Source of the DNA: CAZSCF01 sp964605365
Lineage (GTDB): Bacteria; Patescibacteriota; Minisyncoccia; Moranbacterales; UBA2206
Reading direction: 5' to 3'
DNA length: 64,000 bases
Assembly: GCA_964605365.1 (NCBI GenBank)
Contig: CAZSCF010000001.1
Span: 85,984 to 149,983, forward strand
Positions 9,073 through 17,463 of the stretch are shown here, piece after piece. The first letter of the stretch is position 1, and each line of letters starts with the position of its first letter. Made by a program: the position numbers and the translations under genes. A model generated the notes under the pieces. That model had not been told where the DNA came from. It saw only the letters and a program-made list of their open reading frames with translations, and searched no databases.

Positions 9073-10122
9073 ATGAAAAGATATGAATCCAAAGTGGTTA
9101 AGGTCGGACCCTATCTTTTGGGCGGCAATAATCCTGTCCGAGTGCAATCCATGTGCACGACTGATACGCGTGATGCTAAAGCAACTATCAAGCAAATTTT
9201 AGCTCTGGAAAAAGCCGGATGCGAAATTGTTCGAGTGGCTGTGCCGGATATGAAAGCAGCCAAGGCTATCGGAAAAATAAAAAAAGGAATTCACATTCCA
9301 TTGGTGGCGGATATTCATTTTGATTATTTGTTAGCACTAGAATGCGTAAGACAGGGCATTGACAAGATTAGGATTAATCCGGGCAATATTGGTTCCAAGG
9401 AAAAAGTTCAGGCTGTTGTGAAAGCTTGCAAAGCCAAAAAAATTCCGATTCGAATCGGAATCAACGTTGGATCACTGGAAAAAGATTTACAAAAAAAATA
9501 TGGGCTAACACCCAAGGCAGCTGTTGAATCGGCTCTGTGTCATGTGAAAATTTTGGAAGATTTGAAATTTCGCGATATTTTGATTTCCATCAAATTCAGC
9601 GATGTGCCGCAATTAGTCGAGGCATACAAGATGCTGGCCAAAAAAGTTGATTATCCGTTGCATCTGGGAGTCACTCATGCCGGAACCTCTTATATGGGTA
9701 CAATTAAAAATGCGATTGGAATTGGTATACTTTTGAACGAGGGAATTGGGGCAACAATTCGCGTTTCTTTGACAGCTGATCCTTGCGAAGAAGTAAAAGC
9801 TGGTTTTGCAATTCTGAATGCGGTCGGATCCAGAAAATATGGACCGGAGCTTATTGCTTGTCCAACTTGCGGTCGAACAGAGATTGATCTTATTAATATG
9901 GCTGAAAAAGTAGAAAAATTTTTAATTGGCATTGAAAAGCCAATAAAGGTAGCAGTAATGGGCTGTGTGGTCAATGGCCCCGATGAAGCGCGCGAGGCTG
10001 ATATCGGCATTGCTGGCGGTAAAAAATGTGGTGCAATTTTTGCAAAAGGCAAGGTTATCAAAAGTGTTCCGGAAAACAAACTTCTTGCCGAATTTCTGAA
10101 GGAAATTAAGAAGATAGTCTAA
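9073..10122 (+). CDS. ispG: 4-hydroxy-3-methylbut-2-en-1-yl diphosphate synthase (IspG/GcpE)
   Basis: 349 aa. It converts methylerythritol cyclodiphosphate to HMBPP in the MEP isoprenoid pathway, using a [4Fe-4S] cluster. VRVQSMCTTDTRD at the N-terminal TIM barrel, and in the C-terminal reductase-like domain CPTCGRTE (~residue 262) and MGCVVNGPDEA (~residue 295) with the cluster cysteines. The usual GPGEA reads GPDEA here. No other MEP-pathway gene lies in the window. Confidence 0.95.
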   Translation: MKRYESKVVKVGPYLLGGNNPVRVQSMCTTDTRDAKATIKQILALEKAGCEIVRVAVPDMKAAKAIGKIKKGIHIPLVADIHFDYLLALECVRQGIDKIRINPGNIGSKEKVQAVVKACKAKKIPIRIGINVGSLEKDLQKKYGLTPKAAVESALCHVKILEDLKFRDILISIKFSDVPQLVEAYKMLAKKVDYPLHLGVTHAGTSYMGTIKNAIGIGILLNEGIGATIRVSLTADPCEEVKAGFAILNAVGSRKYGPELIACPTCGRTEIDLINMAEKVEKFLIGIEKPIKVAVMGCVVNGPDEAREADIGIAGGKKCGAIFAKGKVIKSVPENKLLAEFLKEIKKIV

Positions 10123-10128
10123 AAATTC

Positions 10129-10316
10129 TTGACAGGTTGCTTTTATATCTATATGCTTGAAATAATCATATGAGAATGACAAATAATAACTCAATTCCAG
10201 TCTGTTGTTGTAAGAGCTCCATTTTCCTGAGAGTTGATTATTGTCGTTTGAAGTAAAAAAAGTTTATTCGATTATCTTATCTCTAAAACTCTCGGGAACT
10301 GATTCCGAGTTTTTTA
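10129..10316 (+). promoter_or_regulatory. cysK leader: promoter plus candidate attenuator
   Basis: A promoter TTGACA (10129-10134), 17-bp spacer, TATGCT (10152-10157) starts just after ispG. The leader ends in a terminator hairpin (ctcggga...ttccgag, 10291-10309) followed by six Ts. Its left arm can pair instead with ttcctgagagtt at 10224-10235 (12 bp with one G-U, partner 10287-10298). The two folds exclude each other, as in classical attenuation. No T-box or SAM-riboswitch consensus is recognised. Confidence 0.5.
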
Positions 10317-10335
10317 ATTGTTTATCAATAAAATT

Positions 10336-11250
10336 ATGTTATATCAAAATATTCTTGAAACAATAGGTAATACGCCGCTGGTAAAAATAAATAAAATCAA
10401 TCCAAATAAAAAAGTTTCTATATACGCAAAACTGGAGGGTCAAAATCCTGGCGGTTCTGCCAAGGACAGAATTGCTTTGGCTATGGTATTGGCTGCGGAG
10501 AAAAGCGGAGAATTGACGCATGATAAAATTATTATCGAACCTACTTCCGGTAATACCGGCATCGGTCTTGCTATGGTTGCTGCGGTAAAAGGCTATAAAA
10601 TTATTTTGACTATGGCGGCAGATATGAGCAAGGAAAGAAAAAAGATGTTAAAAGCTTTGGGCGCAGAAGTAATGGAAACCGATTCGACTAAAGGTACTGA
10701 CGGTGCAATTATCAGAGCGCATGAAATATATGATTCTAATCCAAATCTTTATTGGATGCCTGATCAATTTAGCAATCCCAATAATCCGTTGGCTCATTAT
10801 GAAGGTACGGGAGAAGAAATTATTAGATCTTTGCCTGATATAAATATGTTTGTAGCAGGTATGGGAACATCCGGAACATTGATGGGCATCAGCAAAAGAT
10901 TAAGAGAATACGATAAAAATATAAAAATTATAGGCGTAGAACCGCAGTTCGGTCATAAAATTGCCGGTCTGAAAAATATGAACGAAGCTATCATGCCTGA
11001 AATATATGATGAAACCAAATTAGATAAAAAAATTACAGTAAATGACGAGCAGGCACATGAAACCACCAGACAGTTGGCATTGCAAGAGGGGATATTTGTT
11101 GGCATGAGCAGTGGTGCGGCCATGTATGCAACCATCGAAGAAGCTAAAAAAATGAAAAGCGGAAAAATTGTGGTGCTCTTGCCAGATAGGGGGGAAAAAT
11201 ATTTAAGTACTCCACTGTTTGATTTGACCAAGTTTTTTGAAGTGCTATAA
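10336..11250 (+). CDS. cysK: O-acetylserine sulfhydrylase / cysteine synthase A
   Basis: 304 aa PLP enzyme of fold type II. The ATG at 10336 is preferred to a TTG 18 nt upstream because it gives the standard LYQNILETIGNTPLVKI start. The PLP lysine lies in GGSAKDRIA (~residue 43), the phosphate-binding loop is SGNTGIG, and GMGTSGT and SSGAAM follow. It makes cysteine from O-acetylserine and sulfide. cysE is not in the window. Its last bases contain the promoter of the next gene. Confidence 0.93.
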   Translation: MLYQNILETIGNTPLVKINKINPNKKVSIYAKLEGQNPGGSAKDRIALAMVLAAEKSGELTHDKIIIEPTSGNTGIGLAMVAAVKGYKIILTMAADMSKERKKMLKALGAEVMETDSTKGTDGAIIRAHEIYDSNPNLYWMPDQFSNPNNPLAHYEGTGEEIIRSLPDINMFVAGMGTSGTLMGISKRLREYDKNIKIIGVEPQFGHKIAGLKNMNEAIMPEIYDETKLDKKITVNDEQAHETTRQLALQEGIFVGMSSGAAMYATIEEAKKMKSGKIVVLLPDRGEKYLSTPLFDLTKFFEVL

Positions 11251-11251
11251 T
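11224..11251 (+). promoter_or_regulatory. Promoter inside the end of cysK
   Basis: TTGACC (11224-11229), 16-bp spacer, TGC then TATAAT (11246-11251). The next ATG (11259) is 8 nt after the -10 box, at the expected transcription start, so the mRNA should be leaderless. Confidence 0.7.
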
Positions 11252-11258
11252 ACCGAAT

Positions 11259-11708
11259 ATGAGAAAAGGTAATCAAAAAAAAGAAATAGAGCAGACATAC
11301 AAATCCGGCGAAGTTATGTCTATGTTGGAGAATATGAATGATGGCATACGGCTTATTGCGGAAGGACAGAGTGGGATAGTTGACAGACTGGATTCCATGG
11401 AAGGTAAAGTTGATTCCCTGGAAACCAGATTTGATTCTATGGAAACCAGATTTGATTCCATGGAAGGTAAAGTTGATTCCCTGGAAACCAGATTTGATTC
11501 CATGGAAACCAGATTTGATTCCATGGAAACCAGATTTGATTCTATGGAAACCAGATTTGATTCCCTGGAAGGTAAAGTTGACAGACTGCAAGACGATGTA
11601 ACAACGATTAAACATAAATTGTCGGAAAAAGTTGATAAAGATGATTTTGATAAATTGGAAAAAAGACTTTTGAAAGTTGAACGATTGGTTTTTTCCAAGC
11701 TCGCGTAA
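11259..11708 (+). CDS. Coiled-coil heptad-repeat protein
   Basis: 149 aa of unknown function. After ~40 residues it consists of nine near-identical heptads (DSMETRF or DSLEGKV) with Met/Leu and Phe/Val at the a/d positions, then a further helical tail (EKVDKDDFDKLEKRLLKVERL). It should form one long parallel coiled coil, probably oligomeric. The heptads are encoded by 21-nt DNA repeats, so length may vary by slippage. No membrane segment or signal peptide. Confidence 0.8.
   Translation: MRKGNQKKEIEQTYKSGEVMSMLENMNDGIRLIAEGQSGIVDRLDSMEGKVDSLETRFDSMETRFDSMEGKVDSLETRFDSMETRFDSMETRFDSMETRFDSLEGKVDRLQDDVTTIKHKLSEKVDKDDFDKLEKRLLKVERLVFSKLA
11391..11579 (+). repeat. 21-nt tandem repeat, 9 units
   Basis: Units gattcc(a/c)tggaaaccagat with two variants (aaccagattt and aaggtaaagtt ends) arranged in a higher-order pattern. 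Each unit encodes one heptad. The repetition keeps other frames open, giving false overlapping ORFs. Confidence 0.95.
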
Positions 11709-11729
11709 AAGCTTATTACACATTTCTAT

Positions 11730-11758
11730 AAAAAACTGCTTCATGTAAGCCGTTTTTT
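11730..11758 (+). terminator. Intrinsic terminator
   Basis: AAAAAACTGCTT-catgt-AAGCCGTTTTTT, 20 nt after the coiled-coil gene. Confidence 0.75.
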
Positions 11759-11960
11759 GTTTTAAGTAAGGCATTCATTCAACAAAATGCAATAAAAAAG
11801 CGATTTTTTAGAGTATTTAATAAATCAATTTCCCCCCTTTTTTTATTCTAAGCCAGGCCTCAATTTCCTTCCTTTAATAAAAGGTTATTTGTTTCTCTTT
11901 TGGTATATCTATAGCGTTATTTAAAAGTTGACGCTTTAGTATATCTCAAAAGGAGCTTTC

Positions 11961-12041
11961 ATGTTTAAATCTAGTTATTTTCTAATATACTTGACATATT
12001 TTTTATTCATGCTACACTTTACTATAGTAAAGTGTATTTAA
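11961..12041 (+). CDS. Possible 26-aa leader peptide upstream of trpR-like gene
   Basis: The ATG at 11961 follows a good Shine-Dalgarno (aaaggagc). The 26-codon frame is hydrophobic and rich in Phe, Tyr and Leu, and ends 4 nt before the TrpR-like gene. It spans that gene's own promoter and operator, so it would need a separate upstream promoter. Either a leader peptide or chance; low confidence. Confidence 0.25.
   Translation: MFKSSYFLIYLTYFLFMLHFTIVKCI
11991..12035 (+). promoter_or_regulatory. Promoter with 22-bp perfect operator palindrome
   Basis: TTGACA (11991-11996), 16-bp spacer, TACACT (12013-12018). A perfect 22-bp palindrome, half-site acactttacta (12014-12035), covers the -10 box and start region, which is the classic repressor position. 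The neighbouring TrpR-fold gene is the obvious candidate to bind it and repress itself. Confidence 0.75.
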
Positions 12042-12045
12042 TTAT

Positions 12046-12366
12046 ATGGAAAAGTGGAACAATCAAAAAACTAAAGAATTAGTTGAAGTAATTTTGGCTC
12101 TAGAAAACAAAAAAGAAGCCAGGGCTTTTTTGCGTGATCTTTTAACAGAAAAGGAAATTATTGAATTTGGAAATCGCTGGAAAACGGCTCAAATGTTATC
12201 GGAAAAAATATCCTATCCAGAAATTCAAAAAGAAACAGGTCTCAGTACCAGGACCATTGCTCGTATTTCTGATTGGCTCAAAAATGGCAAAGGGGGATAT
12301 AAAATGGCTTTAAATAAACTTCATCATCAAAACTCTTCTCAGAAGGAATTGGTTATGATTAGATAA
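12046..12366 (+). CDS. TrpR-like/YerC family DNA-binding regulator
   Basis: 106 aa, all helical. The pattern LRDLLTEKEIIEFGNRWKTA, then LSEKISYPEIQKETGLSTRTIARISDWL, is the Trp-repressor/YerC fold with its helix-turn-helix (EIQKETGLSTRTIARI, ~residues 64-79). TrpR binds tryptophan as corepressor; YerC-type relatives may not. It sits immediately behind a perfect operator palindrome and 1 kb before trpB, so autoregulation and control of trpB are reasonable inferences. No operator copy was seen before trpB. Confidence 0.85.
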   Translation: MEKWNNQKTKELVEVILALENKKEARAFLRDLLTEKEIIEFGNRWKTAQMLSEKISYPEIQKETGLSTRTIARISDWLKNGKGGYKMALNKLHHQNSSQKELVMIR

Positions 12367-12393
12367 TTTTTTTAATTTTTTTATTATGCTCAA

Positions 12394-12419
12394 TCCCTTC
12401 CGAGAAAGAAGGGTTTTTT
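12394..12419 (+). terminator. Intrinsic terminator
   Basis: CCCTTC-cgagaaa-GAAGGG followed by TTTTTT. Confidence 0.9.
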
Positions 12420-12500
12420 GTTCTTTGAAAATTTAATAGGGAATACGAAAAACGATAACCTTTAATGCAAAAAAATCAGAAAGGAGAAAGGAGAAAAATT

Positions 12501-13016
12501 ATGGAAGGTCAGTGGAAAGTATTCAACAAAAGGATGATTAAAGGCATAGAGTTTAAACGGGATGGTTTTTTGATTGATGTGATTTTGCAGAACTGTATCA
12601 CAAGGGACGTTCTTTTCGGCGCTTCAATGACCAAAGAGACGCTTCTGGAAACCATTGAAAAAGGCGTGGTTGTTTTGTATAGCAAAAGCAGGGGAATGCG
12701 ATGGCTTAAGGGAGAAATAAGTGGCGATTATCTTAAGGTAGTAAATATCACTTTAAATTGCGAAAAAAATCAGTTACTTATTGTGGTTTTACCAATTAGC
12801 GCAGGTGCATGTCACAAAAAAGACAAAAAAGGCAATACAAAATCGACATGTTTTTATCGTACATTATTGGAGGTAAATGTAATGGAGATTAATGGAAAAT
12901 ATTATCGGATAAAAAATAGAGAAAAAGAGGAGGTTGAATTCTATTTCGGCTATGGTTGGCTTTCGAGCGATGAATTGTTTAATTTAAGACGAATCAATCC
13001 TTGCTGTGTTCCATAA
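12501..13016 (+). CDS. HisI-like (phosphoribosyl-AMP cyclohydrolase family) protein
   Basis: 171 aa from the ATG at 12501, chosen because AAGGAGAAAGGAG lies just upstream. Residues ~20-125 follow the HisI pattern: VILQNC, YSKSRGMRWLKGEISGD, then the cysteine triad in NCEKNQ, GACHKK and STCFYR. The three zinc cysteines are kept, but the DxDxD-type magnesium site (usually DCDGD) reads NCEKN, and there is an insertion between the last two cysteines plus an extra C-terminal ~45 residues. No other his gene is nearby. It may be a divergent enzyme with another substrate. Confidence 0.7.
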   Translation: MEGQWKVFNKRMIKGIEFKRDGFLIDVILQNCITRDVLFGASMTKETLLETIEKGVVVLYSKSRGMRWLKGEISGDYLKVVNITLNCEKNQLLIVVLPISAGACHKKDKKGNTKSTCFYRTLLEVNVMEINGKYYRIKNREKEEVEFYFGYGWLSSDELFNLRRINPCCVP

Positions 13017-13020
13017 CACA

Positions 13021-13058
13021 AAAACCCTGTCTGAATATGATTTCGGGCGGGGTTTTAT
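13021..13058 (+). terminator. Intrinsic terminator
   Basis: AAAACCC...GGGGTTTT stem directly after the hisI-like gene, extendable to about 15 pairs with G-U. Confidence 0.75.
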
Positions 13059-13372
13059 TGACTTTATTTCAATCAGTGCTATTCTTCAAATATGAGAACT
13101 GAGAGATTACAAATTATAGCTTGGCAAGCTGTCCGGTAGATCGGGCAGGGTTTTTAGTTTATTTTAAGGAACAATATTGATCCTATAACACCGCCCAATC
13201 TCCGGGCTGTTTTTTTTGTTTATGAAAAATTGTCTAAAGCATTACTATTTTCAAAATCGTTGTACGGAATTCTGGCGCAGCAAGTTTTTAATGCGCTTTA
13301 ATTTATTAATTTCACCCCGTTGAATATGCCTATAACGCCCCGCTTAAGCGGGATTCCACGGGGTAAAAAAAT
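13059..13372 (+). other. Intergenic region before trpB with hairpins and a uORF
   Basis: Contains a second terminator-like hairpin (accgccc...gggctg plus eight Ts, 13188-13219). Just before trpB, accccgt/acggggt arms (13315-13364 region) enclose the perfect palindrome cccgcttaagcggg. A 16-codon uORF (13326-13376) runs through this structure, and its TGA overlaps the trpB ATG (ATGA), suggesting translational coupling. No clear promoter was found. Confidence 0.5.
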
Positions 13373-14566
13373 ATGAAAAATTTAAAAAATCAACCCAATA
13401 GGAAAGGTTTCTTTGGGAAATATGGTGGTCAATTTGTTCCCGAAGAATTGAAAGTTGCTTTGGATGAAGTGGCTCTGGCCTATGAAGAAGCCAAGAAAGA
13501 TAAAAAGTTTATTGAGGAATATAATGATTTGCTCAAGAATTATGTTGGTCGTCCTTCGCCGCTGTATTTTGCTAAAAACCTAAGTAAAAAATTAGGTGGA
13601 GCTAAAATATATCTGAAACGTGAAGATCTGAATCATACCGGTGCACATAAGATCAATCATTGTTTGGGCGAGGCGCTTTTGGCTAAGCGTATGGGCAAAA
13701 AGAAACTCATTGCTGAAACCGGAGCCGGACAACACGGTGTAGCTTTGGCGACAGCCGCCGCGCTTATGGGACTGAAATGCGAAATCCATATGGGAGCGAT
13801 TGATGTGGCCAAGCAGCATCCAAATGTGATTAGAATGAAATTGCTAGGCGCAAAAGTAGTCGAAGTTAAAAGTGGAGGAAGATGCCTCAAGGATGCAGTG
13901 GACAGCGCGTTTGGTGCCTATCTCAAAGATTATAAAAATACTTTTTTTGGAATCGGTTCAGTGGTTGGTCCTCATCCATATCCGATGATGGTGCGAGATT
14001 TCCAGTCTATCATCGGCAAGGAAACAAAAAAACAAATCCTGGAGCAAGAAAAAAGATTGCCGGATTATTTGATCGCCTGTGTGGGCGGAGGTTCCAACGC
14101 TATGGGATTATTTTATGAATTTTTGGAAGACAAAAAAGTCAAAATGATCGGAGTGGAGCCGGGCGGAAAAAGTTTCAAACCGGGTGATAATGCGGCCACG
14201 CTCACACTCGGAAAACCGGGGACACTGCACGGAATGTTCACCTATCTCTTGCAAGACAAAAAAGGTGAACCATTGCCAGTTCACTCAATTGCATCCGGAT
14301 TGGATTATCCTGGAGTTGGGCCAAACCATTCACATCTGAAGGATTCCGGCAGGGTGGAATATGCCACCGCAAACGACAAGGAGGCCTTGAATGCATTTCA
14401 AGAACTTTCAAAAATTGAAGGCATCATACCGGCGCTTGAAAGTTCTCATGCTGTGGCGTATGCCATGAAAATAGCTCCAAAACTCAAAGGAAAAACAATC
14501 ATAATAAATCTTTCCGGCAGAGGGGATAAGGATGTGGATTATGTAGCAGAGAAGATTAAATTATAG
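13373..14566 (+). CDS. trpB: Tryptophan synthase beta chain
   Basis: 397 aa PLP enzyme. HTGAHKINH carries the PLP lysine (~residue 85), with [14 protein letters not shown] and SGRGDKD as further family motifs. It condenses indole with serine to give tryptophan. No trpA or other trp genes flank it, so it may salvage indole or act in another beta-replacement. It is the length of the canonical TrpB1 type. Confidence 0.95.
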   Translation: MKNLKNQPNRKGFFGKYGGQFVPEELKVALDEVALAYEEAKKDKKFIEEYNDLLKNYVGRPSPLYFAKNLSKKLGGAKIYLKREDLNHTGAHKINHCLGEALLAKRMGKKKLIAETGAGQHGVALATAAALMGLKCEIHMGAIDVAKQHPNVIRMKLLGAKVVEVKSGGRCLKDAVDSAFGAYLKDYKNTFFGIGSVVGPHPYPMMVRDFQSIIGKETKKQILEQEKRLPDYLIACVGGGSNAMGLFYEFLEDKKVKMIGVEPGGKSFKPGDNAATLTLGKPGTLHGMFTYLLQDKKGEPLPVHSIASGLDYPGVGPNHSHLKDSGRVEYATANDKEALNAFQELSKIEGIIPALESSHAVAYAMKIAPKLKGKTIIINLSGRGDKDVDYVAEKIKL

Positions 14567-14603
14567 TAAAACTGAACGCATTCATCTAAAATTTTTTCTA
14601 ACG

Positions 14604-14634
14604 GGCTCTATCCCAGGCTTTTTATTTTGCCTTG
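14604..14634 (+). repeat. Direct repeat upstream of the AbiE module
   Basis: ggctctatcccaggcttttt followed by t-rich sequence and ttgcct. The same string occurs at 16241-16268 downstream of the module, so the AbiEi/AbiEii pair is bracketed by this direct repeat. Confidence 0.6.
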
Positions 14635-14692
14635 AAAAGGGGATTATTTGGCTAAAATACTTTAGCCAAAAAGGCGTAAGCTTGTCTTGTCT

Positions 14693-14715
14693 CCTATGCA
14701 CTCATCTTGTATGAT
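14693..14715 (-). repeat. Remnant of IS481-like element end
   Basis: cctatgcactcatcttgt closely resembles the right end of the IS at 17447-17465 (cctatgtattcatcttgt). A lone IS end here puts IS-end sequences on both sides of the AbiE module. Confidence 0.5.
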
Positions 14716-14721
14716 AAATAT

Positions 14722-14787
14722 TTGACATACGCTTGAGACATATGTTAATATAATCCATATAGTTCCGTTTTATAGGAACAATACGGA
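14722..14787 (+). promoter_or_regulatory. Promoter region and inverted repeats before abiEi
   Basis: TTGACA (14722-14727) with TTAATA at 17 bp or TATAAT (14749-14754) at 21 bp. Downstream are overlapping inverted repeats gttcc/ggaac (14762-14779) and ttccgt/acggaa, immediately before the ATG. AbiEi antitoxins are known to bind inverted repeats upstream of their own operon. Confidence 0.5.
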
Positions 14788-14793
14788 AAAAAT

Positions 14794-15408
14794 ATGCAAT
14801 ATTTGGAAATAAAGGACAATCTAGGGGCGTTTATGGTGTTTTCTGTCAATGATATTTTGAAAGTTGATTCGGGCTTTCATAAGCAAAGATTGAGCGAATG
14901 GCAGAAAAAGGGCTACATCAAAAAGGTAACCAAGGGCTACTATATTTTTTCTGATTTGGAAATTAACGAATCCGCCTTGTTTATTGTTGCCAACAAAATT
15001 TTTGATCCATCTTACATTTCATTGGAAATGGCTTTATCTCATCATGGTCTTATTCCGGAAAGCGTTTATGGTGTTACTTCAGTTACATCCAGAAAGTCAT
15101 ACAAGCTTATCTCTCCAGTGGGTCAGTTCAGCTATCGTCAGATTAAGCCCGAACTGATGTTTGGCTATCAATTGGTTAATTATAAAAACCATAATTTTAA
15201 AATAGCGGAAATTGAAAAAGCGATTCTTGATTATTTTCATATAAATTCAAAGCTCAAAATAGAAGGAGAATTTGAAGAACTTCGAATCAACAGAGATATT
15301 TTTCGAGAAAAGGTAGACATGAAAAAACTCATGAGTTATCTGGTGCAGTTTAATAATAAGGCGCTGGAAAAAAGAGTTAACAGATTTATTAAATACATCA
15401 ATGCTTAG
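14794..15408 (+). CDS. abiEi: AbiEi-type antitoxin / transcriptional regulator
   Basis: 204 aa. An N-terminal winged-helix domain (VNDILKVDSGFHKQRLSEWQKKGYIKKVTKGYYIF) is followed by the AbiEi antitoxin domain (SYISLEMALSHHGLIPE near residue 75 and IEKAILDYF near 145). In known type IV systems it counters the AbiEii nucleotidyltransferase and represses the operon. It overlaps abiEii by 8 nt, indicating translational coupling. Upstream inverted repeats could be its operator. Confidence 0.85.
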   Translation: MQYLEIKDNLGAFMVFSVNDILKVDSGFHKQRLSEWQKKGYIKKVTKGYYIFSDLEINESALFIVANKIFDPSYISLEMALSHHGLIPESVYGVTSVTSRKSYKLISPVGQFSYRQIKPELMFGYQLVNYKNHNFKIAEIEKAILDYFHINSKLKIEGEFEELRINRDIFREKVDMKKLMSYLVQFNNKALEKRVNRFIKYINA

Positions 15409-16177
15409 CCTGCAAGAAATCGAAAAATATTATCCTGAAAATATCAAAAAATTTAAGCGCAATTTATTGCGTGAGTATTTGCAATACAAAATTTTGCAAA
15501 TTATTTTCAATTCGCAGTATGCCAACAAACTTTCGTTTTTGGGTGGTACGGCTTTGCGCATTGTCCATAACAATACAAGATTTTCAGAAGATCTGGATTT
15601 TGATAATTTTGGTCTTAAAGAAAAAGAATTCAACGAAATATCATTAGTAGTGAAAAAACAATTGGAATTGGAAGGTTATGAAGTAGAAATAAAGAATGTT
15701 TATAAAGGTGCTTATCGTTGTTATGTCCGAATTCCAAGATTGCTTTTTGACAGCGGCCTTTCGGGTTATGCAGAGGAAAAGATTCTTATCCAACTTGATA
15801 CTGTGCCGCATGGATTTATTTATGAACCGGGAAAAGTTATCCTTAATAAATTCGATGTCTTTACGGAGATAAATGTTACTCCATTAGACATAATTTTGTC
15901 GCAAAAGATCTTTGCTATTTTTAATCGCAAAGCCTTAAAGGGCAGGGATTTTTTTGATATGGTGTTTTTGCTTTCTAAATCAAAGCCGAATTATGATTAT
16001 CTTCAACTTAAGCTAAAGATCAAGAACGAGCATGAATTGAAGGATAAGATGCTTACTCTTGACGGCAAGGTTAACTTTAAGGAATTGGCCGAAGATGTCG
16101 AGCAGTTTTTATTCAATGCTGAAGATTCCAAAAAAGTAACACTTTTTATGAAGTATATAAAAAGCGTGGAATTTTAA
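15401..16177 (+). CDS. abiEii: AbiEii-type nucleotidyltransferase toxin
   Basis: 258 aa. The polymerase-beta-like nucleotidyltransferase signature LGGTALRIVHNNTRFSEDLDFD (G-G-T and DxD) lies at ~47-68. LSQKIFAIFNRKALKGRDFFDMVFLL near 170-190 is the C-terminal AbiEii motif. AbiEii-family toxins block growth, in characterised cases by nucleotidylating tRNA, and give phage resistance. Eight-nt overlap with abiEi. A terminator follows at 16303. Confidence 0.88.
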   Translation: MLSLQEIEKYYPENIKKFKRNLLREYLQYKILQIIFNSQYANKLSFLGGTALRIVHNNTRFSEDLDFDNFGLKEKEFNEISLVVKKQLELEGYEVEIKNVYKGAYRCYVRIPRLLFDSGLSGYAEEKILIQLDTVPHGFIYEPGKVILNKFDVFTEINVTPLDIILSQKIFAIFNRKALKGRDFFDMVFLLSKSKPNYDYLQLKLKIKNEHELKDKMLTLDGKVNFKELAEDVEQFLFNAEDSKKVTLFMKYIKSVEF

Positions 16178-16240
16178 ATCCGTACTATTTTGGATGTGTA
16201 TTTCTTGGAAGATGTGGAGGGTAAAATGTTTTTCAGGTAG

Positions 16241-16268
16241 GCTCTATCCCAGGCTTTTTTCTTGCCTC
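16241..16268 (+). repeat. Direct repeat downstream of the AbiE module
   Basis: Second copy of ggctctatcccaggcttttt...ttgcct, matching 14604-14634. Confidence 0.6.
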
Positions 16269-16302
16269 AAATAGGGCATTAATTTATTAAAATCTCGCAA
16301 AT

Positions 16303-16324
16303 AAGCCATTTGTTGGCTTTTTTC
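16303..16324 (+). terminator. Intrinsic terminator of the AbiE operon
   Basis: AAGCCA-tttgt-TGGCTT followed by Ts, ending just before the left IS end. Confidence 0.8.
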
Positions 16325-16329
16325 TGCGG

Positions 16330-17463
16330 AAGATGAGATACATAGGTAACACTATTAATCTGGCAAAATTGAGAGATTTTGCTAGAATTTCTAGTTAATT
16401 TACCTAAAACTATCTCCAATGAATAATTCCCACATGCTCTCCTGGTTTTTTGCCACCAAGCCGTTAAAGCTGCTTAATGAGCATGAGCGTTGGCGACGGG
16501 TAGCTAATTCCTTTAAGCTCTCTCGGGAAGCCAAACTCCGGCTGGAATGGATCATTAGCTACTATGATGGTTCCAATGTTACCCAAATCGCTCGGCGCTA
16601 CGGTATTGCCAGAAAAACTTTCTACAAATGGTTTGGGGAATTTGAACGAGACAATCTCTACAGCCTGTACCGACTGGAAGACAAATCCCGGGCGCCGCAA
16701 AAAGTGCGTCAAAGAGAAATCACTTTAATTGAAGAGCAGCGTATTATCCAACTTCGAAAAAAATATATCCGCTATGGCAAGATGAAACTCCAAGCAATTT
16801 ACCGGGCTACCTATGGAGAAAAAATATCCTCCTGGAAAGTTCAGCGAGTGATAGGGGTCTACAAGTTGTATTACAATCCGGTTAAAACGGCCAGAATACA
16901 GCGCAGGAGGCTCAGGGCACAGAAGAAGAAGCGGATTACCGAACTCAATCTGGACAAGTTGAAATGGTACCAAAAAAAGACCGGCTACATCATTTGTTTG
17001 GACACGGTAACTATCCACTGGAATAGTTTGAAAAGATACATCTTTACGGCCGTGGATAAATATGGCAAGGTTGCCTATGCTCGTATGTACACCAACAAAA
17101 GTTCCACTAATGGTGAGGATTTTCTCTATCGGTTGCATTTCCTGCTAGATGGTAAAATCCCAAGAATCGGTCATGACAACGGCAGCGAGTTTGAAAAGTG
17201 TTTTAAGGCTGCTTGTAGGAAACTCAAAATTGAGCAATACTATTCCCGAGTGAGGACGCCCAAAGACAATCCCAACAACGAACGGTTTAATCGGACTCTC
17301 CAGGAAGAATTCATTCAATTAGGCAACTTCCATTCCGATCCCGAGATCTTTAACCGGAAACTGACCGAATGGCTCATTGAAAACAATTATCATAGACCCC
17401 ATGCGGCCCTGGCTTACCGAACGCCCATGGAATTCAGCAAAGTGTCACCTATGTATTCATCTT
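16330..17463 (+). mobile_element. IS481-like insertion sequence
   Basis: About 1134 bp. Left end aagatgagatacataggt (from 16330) and right end, inverted, aagatgaatacataggtg (17442-17463 on the other strand) match over ~20 nt with one indel and few substitutions. It contains one transposase gene whose 3' end runs through the right end. Target duplication is not obvious. The element is visibly richer in G+C than its surroundings. Confidence 0.8.

Noticed and set aside
10201..10310. cysK leader as a T-box or SAM riboswitch
   Set aside because: No T-box consensus (agggtgg) or S-box core is visible. Only the alternative pairing is supported.
11273..11698. 141-codon minus-strand frame and a second plus-strand frame over the coiled-coil gene
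   Set aside because: The 21-nt repeat keeps several frames open. Only the frame starting at 11259 gives sensible heptads and has a promoter.
10953..11774. 273-codon minus-strand frame over cysK and the coiled-coil gene
   Set aside because: Antisense of two clear genes. Its repeats are the complement of the heptad DNA repeat.
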